DNA of 6,112 nt, from NCBI GenBank assembly GCA_903879825.1, contig CAIRND010000471.1, forward strand, positions 1-6,112. Direction: 5' to 3'. Each line of letters opens with the position of its first letter. Position 1 is the stretch's first letter. The notes below the pieces were generated by a model, which searched no databases, was not told the origin of the DNA, and saw only the letters and a program-made list of their open reading frames with translations. Both the position numbers and the translations under genes were made by a program. This document shows, piece after piece, positions 1-5,733 of the stretch. The stretch is from an uncultured Geobacteraceae bacterium. GTDB taxonomy: Bacteria > Desulfobacterota > Desulfuromonadia > Geobacterales > Pseudopelobacteraceae.

Positions 1-702
1 ATAGATGATCGGTTTGCCGTGACTCGGCGCTTCCGCTAGTCGGACGTTGCGGGGAATTACCGACTCGAATACCTGACCAGGGAAATGCGCCCTGATTTCG
101 CTGGCGACCTCTTTGCCCAGATTGCCACGCGCATCGAACATGGTCAGCAATATTCCTTCAATAGACAGCTGTGGATTCAGGTTTTTCTGAATCAGCCGGA
201 TAGTCTGAATTATCTGTGATAAGCCTTCCATCGCATAAAATTCGCATTGGAGCGGTATCAATACAGAATCGGCCGCAGTCAAGGCGTTGATCGTCAGCAG
301 ATTGAGTGAAGGAGGACAATCGATGATGATATAACGGTACTGCTCAGAAACGGATGCCAGCGCATGTTTAAGTTTCTGTTCTCGTCCCGTCATCGTTGCC
401 AACTCCAGATCAGCACCGGTCAAGTCCGAATTGGCGGGAAGAATATGCAGATATGGCTGCCCCGTATCCACAACCAGCTCGCACGCATCAACTTCGTTAA
501 TGAGGGCATCGTACACCGTATGCTTCAGTGACGTCTTGTCAAGCCCGACTCCGCTGGTCGCATTACCCTGCGGATCGATGTCAACCAGCAATGTCGGCCG
601 TTCGCTTGCGGCCAGTGAGGCAGCAAGATTCACGGCAGTTGTCGTCTTGCCGACACCGCCTTTTTGGTTGGCGATACAGATAATTTTAGGTTGTAATTTC
701 AA
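1..702 (-). CDS. soj: ParA/Soj chromosome-partitioning ATPase, partial (C-terminus beyond left edge)
   Basis: Deviant-Walker ATPase of the ParA/MinD family. Family members bind DNA non-specifically in the ATP form and work with ParB/Spo0J to segregate the origin region. The 234 visible residues read without interruption to base 1. The deviant Walker A motif KGGVGKTT is at residues 14-21, the A' motif DIDPQGN at 41-47, and the Walker B motif YIIIDCPP at about 124-131. The conserved late motif RLAEAPSHGKPII is at the edge, so only about 20-30 residues should be missing. No ATG lies in frame near the conserved beginning. TTG at 702-700 gives MKLQPKIICIANQKGG, the usual Soj start; its ribosome-binding site is weak (AAGAG about 10 bases upstream). 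An upstream GTG at 771-769 would start before the predicted transcription start and add an unusual extension. A parB gene would be expected beyond the left edge but cannot be seen. A plasmid ParA is less likely because there is no N-terminal DNA-binding extension. Confidence 0.95.
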   Translation of the reverse strand, partial: MKLQPKIICIANQKGGVGKTTTAVNLAASLAASERPTLLVDIDPQGNATSGVGLDKTSLKHTVYDALINEVDACELVVDTGQPYLHILPANSDLTGADLELATMTGREQKLKHALASVSEQYRYIIIDCPPSLNLLTINALTAADSVLIPLQCEFYAMEGLSQIIQTIRLIQKNLNPQLSIEGILLTMFDARGNLGKEVASEIRAHFPGQVFESVIPRNVRLAEAPSHGKPIIY

Positions 703-761
703 AGGGATCAGGCTCTTTTCAGTGGGTAGTTCTGTTGTGCATAAGAACGTTACGTGGCGGG

Positions 762-790
762 AATGTAACACAGCTCTTTACAATCGTCAA
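762..790 (-). promoter_or_regulatory. Candidate sigma70 promoter for soj
   Basis: On the minus strand, TTGACG (785-790) is a 5/6 match to the -35 consensus. It is separated by 17 bp from TACATT (762-767), a 4/6 match to the -10. Transcription would start near 755, leaving a leader of about 50 bases before the TTG start at 702. This is a sequence match only. Confidence 0.45.
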
Positions 791-869
791 AGGAAAGGCA
801 AAAAAGAACACAGACCAATTCCGACCGAAACCGAATTCGACCGCAATTCTGGTTGGTGGTCAGGATAGG

Positions 870-907
870 TACATATGCAGCACTACACCATACATAGTTT
901 TTATGTA
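870..907. promoter_or_regulatory. Phased TACATA motifs in the soj/HDOD divergent region (candidate operator)
   Basis: TACATA occurs at 870-875 and 891-896, 21 bp apart (about two helical turns). Its inverse TATGTA lies at 902-907, 11 bp further on (one turn). The last two form a perfect 6-bp dyad with a 5-bp spacer, centred at 899. The cluster sits 27-64 bp upstream of the -35 of the HDOD gene and between two divergent promoters. This fits a binding site for a dimeric regulator but is not a motif I can assign. The rest of 703-1001 holds only the two promoters and some AATTC/GACCG near-repeats at 817-849. Confidence 0.3.
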
Positions 908-933
908 ATGATATCGAATAGCTATATGACGTA

Positions 934-961
934 TTGACACTTTTTGTTATGATGTTATTAT
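934..961 (+). promoter_or_regulatory. Candidate sigma70 promoter for the HDOD gene
   Basis: A perfect -35 TTGACA (934-939) is followed after 16 bp by TATTAT (956-961), a 5/6 match to the -10. Transcription would start near 968, about 35 bases before the ATG at 1002. The AT-rich stretch upstream could help recruit polymerase. This is one of the two best promoter matches in the window. Confidence 0.65.
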
Positions 962-1001
962 CTCTGTCCCAACTTCCTACCGTCCGCGAAAGAGTGTCGC
1001 C

Positions 1002-2024
1002 ATGTATTCCATTATTAAACAACTTTTTCAAAGCAAAACCCCCATTGTTAAACGCCCCCCGCCGGCCCACGCAAACAATGAATCCAGCAAGGCTGCTATT
1101 CCTGAAAATAATACTCAAGAAGCTGCTTCAATACTTTCACAAGAGGCGTTAGACTTCCTTCTTCCCCTTCAAAAAACCTGTGATCTGCTATTGGATATAA
1201 ATCTACTCCCTCTTAAGGATCGTTCTTTTATAACAAGCAATATTCGCAAGATACGCGATAATAACTTTGAAATTCCAATGTTGCCACACGTTGTTATCCG
1301 TACACAACAACTGCTGTCTAAGCCAGATGTGGAGGCCTCAGATCTTCTTGATGTAATCAAAGGAGATCCTACAATGTCGGCGGAATTGTTGCGCCTGGCA
1401 AACTCGTCTTATCTGGGGTTTACCTATCCGACTCTCGACCTCAAACAAGCCATTACTCGCATTGGTTTTAATCAGTTCCATGGATTAATCGTTTTGCTTT
1501 CACTGCGTTCACATATTCTTCAGAATGGCTTTTTTAACAACGAAATAAAGTGGACTTTGGAACTATCTCTTTCTCTCGCAAAACTCTGCCAGAAACTTGC
1601 ACCGGAATTGGAAATGCCTCCCGATGAAGCATTTACCCTCGGTCTTTTACACAACATCGATTATTTGGTAATTATTGGGGAGGCGTCACTTTATTCAGAA
1701 AAAAGCACGAGTGGTGTCGTATCACGTGAAGCAATTGTTGAAACTATTTGTCGACTGGGGTCATCAGTACACAATCTTGTCACGAGAAGCTGGGGGATGG
1801 GAGATAGCAAGTGGATCAAGTTGGCCGTTAACTCTGAAGGCCTCAGGAGCTTTGAGAGTAGCGACGCGGAGAAGTTGCTTTTACGTTTTGATTCGCTCCA
1901 GAACCAGCTTATAAATGCCTTGGGTGGCCGAACATTTATTACAGATACGGTTGGTTTCGATGCAAGATCTCTCAAAGATGCTCTTAATGAAGTAACAGCT
2001 CCCTCAAAAAATAATACGGAGTAA
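1002..2024 (+). CDS. HDOD-domain signalling protein
   Basis: A 340-residue cytoplasmic protein with no signal peptide or membrane segment. HDOD domains are catalytically doubtful relatives of HD phosphohydrolases, found in bacterial signalling and chemotaxis-associated proteins; the precise role is usually unknown. Residues 1-45 are polar, proline/asparagine-rich and probably disordered. The HDOD core runs from about 91 to 280. It opens with the hallmark IPMLPHVVIRTQQLL (91-105), then DPTMSAELLRLANSSYLG (122-139) and a helix ending near LLSLRSHIL. The HD-like motif appears as LGLLHNID (213-220): the histidine is kept but the usual aspartate is asparagine, which argues against metal-dependent hydrolysis. 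A late block IVETICRLGSSVHNLV matches the normal family ending. There is no attached response-regulator, GGDEF or kinase domain. The start has AAAGAG (989-994) seven bases upstream. The gene is divergent from soj and convergent with the chemoreceptor, so it is probably monocistronic. Confidence 0.88.
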   Translation: MYSIIKQLFQSKTPIVKRPPPAHANNESSKAAIPENNTQEAASILSQEALDFLLPLQKTCDLLLDINLLPLKDRSFITSNIRKIRDNNFEIPMLPHVVIRTQQLLSKPDVEASDLLDVIKGDPTMSAELLRLANSSYLGFTYPTLDLKQAITRIGFNQFHGLIVLLSLRSHILQNGFFNNEIKWTLELSLSLAKLCQKLAPELEMPPDEAFTLGLLHNIDYLVIIGEASLYSEKSTSGVVSREAIVETICRLGSSVHNLVTRSWGMGDSKWIKLAVNSEGLRSFESSDAEKLLLRFDSLQNQLINALGGRTFITDTVGFDARSLKDALNEVTAPSKNNTE

Positions 2025-2128
2025 CCAGACCGGCTTAGCACTTTCCGGCAGCCCGACACCTAATAGTTCAATGTTCTCTTCGTTTTCAGCCTATGTCCCC
2101 CTGATTATCACTCGGCTTCGAAGTCAGA

Positions 2129-2217
2129 CCCACACGGCACCTGAAGTGACCCATCTGTTGGCGTAACACAGGCAGTTACAAATAGCTCAGCTGGGTCAAT
2201 TGAGACGCCGGTGTGGG
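2129..2217. repeat. Long imperfect inverted repeat in the convergent spacer
   Basis: The left arm 2129-2153 and right arm 2192-2217 are inverse complements over about 26 positions with some 21 matches. Perfect 7-bp blocks sit at both ends of each arm (CCCACAC with GTGTGGG outside, TGACCCA with TGGGTCA inside). The loop of 38 bases contains a small TGTT/AACA stem. The element occupies the middle of the 239-bp gap between the HDOD and chemoreceptor stop codons. It lacks a T-tract on either side, so it is not a standard intrinsic terminator. It could slow convergent transcripts or be a decayed small repeat element. No obvious target-site duplication flanks it, and nothing else stands out in 2025-2263. 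Confidence 0.6.
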
Positions 2218-2263
2218 TGAATACTACAATCCGGTTAAATAGGTATCATCTACTAAATTCTCT

Positions 2264-3877
2264 TTACAGCTTGAATTGTCGCACTAGCCGCTGCAGTTCC
2301 TCAGCATTGCCGCTCAACTGTGATGCTGCCGTGGCCGATTCATGGGCGCCTTGCGAAGTCTGCTGCACCACTTCCGTAATCTGATGCATATTATTGGATA
2401 TTTCACTGGTTGTTGCGGTCTGTTCTTCGGCTGCAGTGGCAACCTGATTGATCTGCATGGCAACATCGTTGACTTGCTGAAGTATTTCTTGAAGTGCCTG
2501 ACCAGATTTAGCAGCTTCTTCAGTTCCCGCCTCGACTTGATGAACGCCCATTTCCATTGCCGTCACGGCTTCTTTGGTCTCCTTCTGGATAGCCTTTATC
2601 ATCTCGCCAATTTCACGGGTCGCACGGGTTGTACGCTCTGCCAAGGCACGAACTTCATCTGCAACGACCGCAAAACCTCTCCCTTGTTCACCAGCGCGGG
2701 CAGCTTCGATAGCAGCATTAAGTGCTAACAGATTAGTCTGGTCTGCAATATCTTCGATGGTACCAATGATAGCCCCGATCTGGTCACTACGTGCTCCCAG
2801 GCTCTCAACTGTTTTGGCCGACTCCTGAACTTTTTCGGCAATCTGCCCCATTACCCTGACAGTCTTTTCTACTACTTCAGCACCACTCTGAGCTGTTTGG
2901 GAGGCGCGTTGAGCACCTTCAGCCGCCATTTGACAGTTCTGCGCGATGTCTCCGGAAGTAGCTGACATCTCCTCTCCCGCTGTAGCTACGGTACCAGCTT
3001 GGGCAGCAACTTCTTCAGCACCAGTGGCAATCTGTTCAGCAGTGGCGTTTAGCTGGACTGCAGCTGAAGCAACCAGGGATGACGTGTTAGCAATCTGGCT
3101 GATCATGGTACGAAGTTTTTCAATGAACAGGTTAAAGTATTTGCTCACGTCTGCAAGCTCATCTTTAGTTGTGTCATCAAGACGCTTGGTCAGGTCACCT
3201 TCTCCCTGTGATATATCCATCAGCATGATGCGCAACGCATCTACCGGTTTCATGATTGTTCGCATCAGCCAAGTAGCGAGTCCTGCCTGTAGCAGGATAC
3301 CTATCAAGCCAATAACCATTGCTTGAATAAGAGCCGTTTTTCTTTCGGCATCAAATTCTTCATCAGCTTTCTTCGCTTCTTTCGACATGGATTCATTCAT
3401 TTTATCCATGTTGGCCGCAATGACAATCGTCAACTTATCAAATTCCTCATCAAGTTTTTTGATGTCATCGGTCATTTCTTTTGTAGTTGAGAGCAGCGGA
3501 AGCATTTTACTTTCAAAAATTGAGAGCATTGAAAGGAGGGCTTTATTTGCTGACTCGACCCATTCTTTCTCGTCTTTTGTGTCAGCCATTTTTTTTGCCT
3601 GTTCCATCAGTGCCAACTCTTTGGCCTTCTCTTTTTCCCAATCCTTCCTGGTTTGATCAAGTTCTCTGTTGATTTCAGCATCAGCGATAACTTTATACAG
3701 ACGAGTACCAATATCGGAAGCATCCTGAGCCTTAACGGCATCAGCTGCACGTGTTGCACCCTCGTCCTGCATCTTACCGAGGGAAGAAATGCTACGGTAC
3801 TCCATGCCGACAATGGCAATGATTGTGAATAAGAGGATTACTACATTTACGATGATTTTTGACTTGATGGTTGCCAT
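2264..3877 (-). CDS. Methyl-accepting chemotaxis protein (transmembrane chemoreceptor)
   Basis: A complete 537-residue inner-membrane receptor that should control the kinase CheA through CheW. TM1 is at about 8-24. A helical, charged periplasmic domain spans about 25-183, consistent with a four-helix-bundle sensor although no ligand can be named. TM2 is at about 184-204, followed by a HAMP linker at about 205-258 containing PVDALRIMLMDISQGEGDLTKRL. The cytoplasmic coiled-coil hairpin runs from about 259 to 537. Its near-invariant tip is present at about 372-415 (DIADQTNLLALNAAIEAARAGE, then GRGFAVVADEVRALAERT). Glutamine/glutamate-rich segments such as ATAAEEQTATTSEIS are plausible methylation regions. 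The protein ends LVRQFKL with no CheR-tethering pentapeptide. The start is supported by AAGGAG (3887-3892) nine bases upstream of the ATG. No che genes are adjacent. The gene lies downstream of the HTH-PAS gene on the same strand with a 161-bp gap, and appears to have its own promoter. Confidence 0.97.
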   Translation of the reverse strand: MATIKSKIIVNVVILLFTIIAIVGMEYRSISSLGKMQDEGATRAADAVKAQDASDIGTRLYKVIADAEINRELDQTRKDWEKEKAKELALMEQAKKMADTKDEKEWVESANKALLSMLSIFESKMLPLLSTTKEMTDDIKKLDEEFDKLTIVIAANMDKMNESMSKEAKKADEEFDAERKTALIQAMVIGLIGILLQAGLATWLMRTIMKPVDALRIMLMDISQGEGDLTKRLDDTTKDELADVSKYFNLFIEKLRTMISQIANTSSLVASAAVQLNATAEQIATGAEEVAAQAGTVATAGEEMSATSGDIAQNCQMAAEGAQRASQTAQSGAEVVEKTVRVMGQIAEKVQESAKTVESLGARSDQIGAIIGTIEDIADQTNLLALNAAIEAARAGEQGRGFAVVADEVRALAERTTRATREIGEMIKAIQKETKEAVTAMEMGVHQVEAGTEEAAKSGQALQEILQQVNDVAMQINQVATAAEEQTATTSEISNNMHQITEVVQQTSQGAHESATAASQLSGNAEELQRLVRQFKL

Positions 3878-3956
3878 TGCTGAATGCTCCTTAAAAAGGT
3901 AATTGGTAAAATATCAGTAACTTCGTTGTTTCTGACTGAACTCCGACTCTCAGACT

Positions 3957-3996
3957 ATCATATGATTACGACTTTTTTTGTTACAGTTTTGTTACA
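3957..3996 (-). promoter_or_regulatory. Candidate chemoreceptor promoter with Pho-box-like tandem repeat
   Basis: On the minus strand TGTAACAAAA occurs twice in tandem with an 11-bp period (plus-strand TTTTGTTACA at 3976-3985 and 3987-3996). Downstream is TATGAT, a 5/6 match to the -10, at 3957-3962, inside the perfect palindrome ATCATATGAT (3957-3966). At 17-bp spacing the -35 position is occupied by TGTAAC, a poor match, and falls in the downstream repeat. That is the pattern of an activator-dependent promoter. Seven-base TGT(C/A)A-type repeats at 11-bp period resemble PhoB/PhoP boxes, but the 16-bp distance from the last box to the -10 is longer than in the classic E. coli case. The leader to the ATG at 3877 would be about 75 bases. 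The remainder of 3878-4038 shows no terminator for the HTH-PAS gene. Confidence 0.4.
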
Positions 3997-4038
3997 TTTC
4001 GACATGAGTTTTCCCACCGCTTTATTGTCCGATTGCTT

Positions 4039-5361
4039 TCAAACAGCCCGTTTTTGATTACTGATATCACGAGTAAAGGTAAGCAGTCGCTTGCTTACCG
4101 GAATCCGTGTCGAACTGACTTCAACATCGATCAAAGTGTCGTCAGCTCTCCGCTGTCGTGTTTCAAAGCGATCATAGCCATGTTCAAGAACTTTCTGTAC
4201 ATGCAGATTTATTTCTTCTGGATCTTCATCCGCTTCAATGTCGCTGATACTCATGCCGAGCAATACTTCATGGCTATACCCATAAAGCTCACAGGCTTTT
4301 TCATTCACCTCAAGAATTTTTCCCGTTTCGTCAACGATCAAGAAAGCATCAAGGGTTGTGTTGGCAAGCGCTCTAAACTGGGCTGCCAATACATCGAGCT
4401 GCTTTTCAGCTTTTTTTCGCTCTGTTATATCTATTGCGTACCCTGCAAGATAAACAACTCCGCCACGTTCAAACGGAAACTTGATAGTTGTAAAATAGTT
4501 GCCATCGAATTCTTCCTCCAGCTCAAGCCGTCTGCCTGATGCCAGGACCACTTTATCGTCATGAATTATTTGATCGGCAAATTCTTTTGGAAACAGCTCT
4601 GACATATCCTTCCCAATGATCTGGTGCAGTGGTTTGCCAAGCAATGTTTCATAGTTTTTGCTGGCCTGGATAAATCTCAACTTTTCATCCTTGATAAATG
4701 TGTAGACAGGACTGTTCTCTATGAACAGTCGCAGCATCTCATCATTTTCCTTGAGAGCGACTTCCATCATTTTACGAACGGTAATGTCCTGTATCACCAG
4801 ATGCATAAAATATTTGCCCCTCTGGATGAAGCGGGACATGGTGCATCCAAGCCACACGTCTTTGCCAAAGGTTGTCAGATGTCTAAATTCGCCACTTTGT
4901 TCCTGGCCGGTTTGCATGACCTCCTGGGCTATGACCAGAAGCCCGGAACTCTTCCAAGATTTCAGATGCAAATAGTTTTGTCTAAGAATCTCTTCACGGC
5001 TACAGCCAACAATTGCAGCAGCGGTCTCGTTTGCGACGACACACTGCCCGGATGAGTCATATGAAAGCAGTCCGACAGGAGAGGAACCAAGCATACGACT
5101 TTTCAGGTCAAGAGCCTGAAACATCTCTGACTGTTCACTTTGTTTAAGTGTGAAACCATCGGTGAAACAGTAGGACATTTTTTCGCGGTCAAAAAAGATG
5201 GGATAACCGGCGTTTTGCAGAGTCATCATATAGCGGTAGATGGTACGATCAGAAACACCGAGTGAGTCACCCAGGCAGGATGCGGTAAGTTTTTTTCCGC
5301 TGTCCAGTTGCCCGAGAATATTAACCAGTGAATTAAGCTTGATAGAAGATTTTGTCGTCAT
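4039..5361 (-). CDS. HTH-triple-PAS one-component transcriptional regulator
   Basis: A 440-residue soluble protein, probably a sensor and DNA-binding regulator in one chain. Residues about 8-70 form a winged helix of the HTH_11/DeoR-like type, with recognition region LGVSDRTIYRYMMTLQNAGYPI (34-55) followed by a wing. PAS1 covers about 90-200, from SSPVGLLSYDSSGQ to the closing HLVIQDITVRKMMEVAL. PAS2 covers about 208-317, with SPVYTFIKDEKLRFIQASKNY and the ending AGYAIDITERKKAE. PAS3 covers about 329-438, with TLDAFLIVDETGKILEVNEKACELYGYS and the ending FTRDISNQKRA. The chain stops two residues after PAS3: no histidine kinase, GGDEF/EAL or sigma54-activator domain follows, so the HTH is the only recognisable output. 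No membrane segment is seen. The ATG at 5361-5359 has only a weak ribosome-binding site (GAGAG about 12 bases upstream), and an in-frame stop just upstream excludes a longer form. Ligands (haem, flavin, small metabolite or none) cannot be inferred. Part of PAS1 is duplicated at 5734-5971. Confidence 0.9.
   Translation of the reverse strand: MTTKSSIKLNSLVNILGQLDSGKKLTASCLGDSLGVSDRTIYRYMMTLQNAGYPIFFDREKMSYCFTDGFTLKQSEQSEMFQALDLKSRMLGSSPVGLLSYDSSGQCVVANETAAAIVGCSREEILRQNYLHLKSWKSSGLLVIAQEVMQTGQEQSGEFRHLTTFGKDVWLGCTMSRFIQRGKYFMHLVIQDITVRKMMEVALKENDEMLRLFIENSPVYTFIKDEKLRFIQASKNYETLLGKPLHQIIGKDMSELFPKEFADQIIHDDKVVLASGRRLELEEEFDGNYFTTIKFPFERGGVVYLAGYAIDITERKKAEKQLDVLAAQFRALANTTLDAFLIVDETGKILEVNEKACELYGYSHEVLLGMSISDIEADEDPEEINLHVQKVLEHGYDRFETRQRRADDTLIDVEVSSTRIPVSKRLLTFTRDISNQKRAV
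4709..4946 (-). repeat. Direct repeat copy 1 (within the HTH-PAS gene, codons about 139-218)
   Basis: This segment matches 5734-5971 in the same orientation at a constant offset of 1025 bp, without gaps. By hand count there are 17 mismatches in 238 bp (about 93% identity). It encodes the second half of PAS1 and the linker to PAS2. Similarity drops abruptly at both ends. Confidence 0.95.
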
Positions 5362-5410
5362 GTCGCACGTACACTCTCAATGGAATTATAAAGAGACTCT
5401 GTTCTCCTAT

Positions 5411-5439
5411 ATCATACCATCCTGACAACAGTGTGTCAG
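5411..5439 (-). promoter_or_regulatory. Promoter of the HTH-PAS gene with overlapping dyad operator
   Basis: On the minus strand CTGACA (5434-5439, 5/6 to the -35) is followed after 17 bp by TATGAT (5411-5416, 5/6 to the -10). Transcription would begin near 5404, with a leader of about 43 bases. The perfect dyad CTGACA-N6-TGTCAG (5422-5439) covers the -35 box and most of the spacer, where a bound dimer would block polymerase. Autoregulation by the HTH-PAS product is a natural guess. A TATAAT-like word at 5385-5390 has no good -35 and is less likely. Confidence 0.6.
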
Positions 5440-5505
5440 AGACAACTTTTCTATTTTTAAAAATTTGCACTCAAATCCGCAGAATATGTTTCACACAACC
5501 CCGTG

Positions 5506-5530
5506 GCCACCCGCTGGGGCGGCTTTCTTT
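5506..5530 (+). terminator. Terminator-like GC-rich hairpin, plus strand
   Basis: GCCACCC (5506-5512), loop GCTG, and GGGCGGC (5517-5523) form a 7-bp stem with one A/C mismatch. It is followed directly by TTTCTTT. The shape suits a moderate intrinsic terminator for plus-strand transcription. No plus-strand gene lies upstream that would need it. Confidence 0.45.
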
Positions 5531-5612
5531 GTGATTGAATCCGATCTGATCGGAAACATTAACTAACCGGAAAAAATCGAAGTGCACCTTCCAAGGGACG
5601 CCAACCACAATT

Positions 5613-5653
5613 GAAATTGAGTATTTCGCCAGGAGTACTCAATTTCTTTTTTT
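5613..5653 (+). terminator. Strong intrinsic terminator, plus strand
   Basis: A perfect 11-bp stem, GAAATTGAGTA (5613-5623) with TACTCAATTTC (5636-5646), has a 12-base loop and runs straight into seven T residues (5647-5653). On the minus strand the hairpin has the A-tract before it but no T-tract after it, so it should work mainly for plus-strand transcripts. It lies in a gene-free stretch, so its transcript is unidentified. Confidence 0.75.
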
Positions 5654-5731
5654 AGCCCCAAACTTGATCGCCCCTGCCAATGAAGCATATTTGCCTTTTA
5701 TTTTGACGCTATCCCCATTTATAATAATTGG
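5639..5731 (-). pseudogene. Possible C-terminal fragment of an unidentified gene
   Basis: Starting just after the end of the PAS fragment, one minus-strand frame reads 30 codons to a TGA at 5641-5639. It opens PIIINGDSVKIKGKYASL and ends IKFGAKKRN. The lysine-rich, evenly mixed composition looks like a real protein tail rather than noise, and the frame begins at a recombination joint. There is no start codon, and a TAG in this frame lies just upstream inside the PAS copy. I do not recognise the family. Thirty open codons can also occur by chance, so this is tentative. Confidence 0.3.
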
Positions 5732-5733
5732 CG

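Larger units (their letters stand above)
5494..5653 (+). ncRNA. Possible small structured RNA ending at an intrinsic terminator
   Basis: Three successive hairpins lie on the plus strand. The first is a clamped GC-rich structure at 5494-5533 with outer stem CACAA/TTGTG. The second is a perfect 6-bp stem with a 3-base loop (TCCGAT-CTG-ATCGGA, 5540-5554). The third is the terminator at 5613-5653. No plus-strand protein gene precedes them in the window. In the first element, CCCC (5499-5502) can pair with GGGG (5516-5519) as an alternative to the GCCACCC/GGGCGGC stem, so two folds compete. I cannot find a convincing plus-strand promoter, so the 5' end given is only the start of the structured part. 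The alternative is leftover termination signals from rearranged genes. No Rfam family is recognised with confidence. Confidence 0.25.

Noticed and set aside
750..1118. 122-codon minus-strand open frame across the soj/HDOD divergent region
   Set aside because: It overlaps the HDOD start on the opposite strand and both promoters, has no recognisable domain and an odd cysteine/serine-rich composition; a chance frame.
2027..2054. CCGG...CCGG hairpin just after the HDOD stop as a terminator
   Set aside because: The stem is only four self-complementary bases with a long loop and no T-tract.
2342..3672. Several plus-strand frames of 60-130 codons
   Set aside because: All lie opposite the chemoreceptor gene, whose family match is complete and uninterrupted.
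4033..4539. 168-codon plus-strand frame opposite the end of the HTH-PAS gene
   Set aside because: It is the antisense shadow of PAS2/PAS3 coding sequence; the minus-strand frame matches a known family throughout.
5352..5534. 60-codon plus-strand frame ending in the GC-rich hairpin
   Set aside because: It overlaps the HTH-PAS start and promoter in antisense and has no ribosome-binding site or family resemblance.
5461..5538. Short plus-strand frame containing SHNPVATRWGGFLCD
   Set aside because: It looks protein-like but is stop-to-stop without a start codon, and its sequence is dictated by the hairpin at 5494-5533; kept only as part of the RNA hypothesis.
5703..5725. Plus-strand TTGACG followed by TATAAT as a promoter reading into the PAS fragment
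   Set aside because: The spacer is only 11 bp, too short for a sigma70 promoter.
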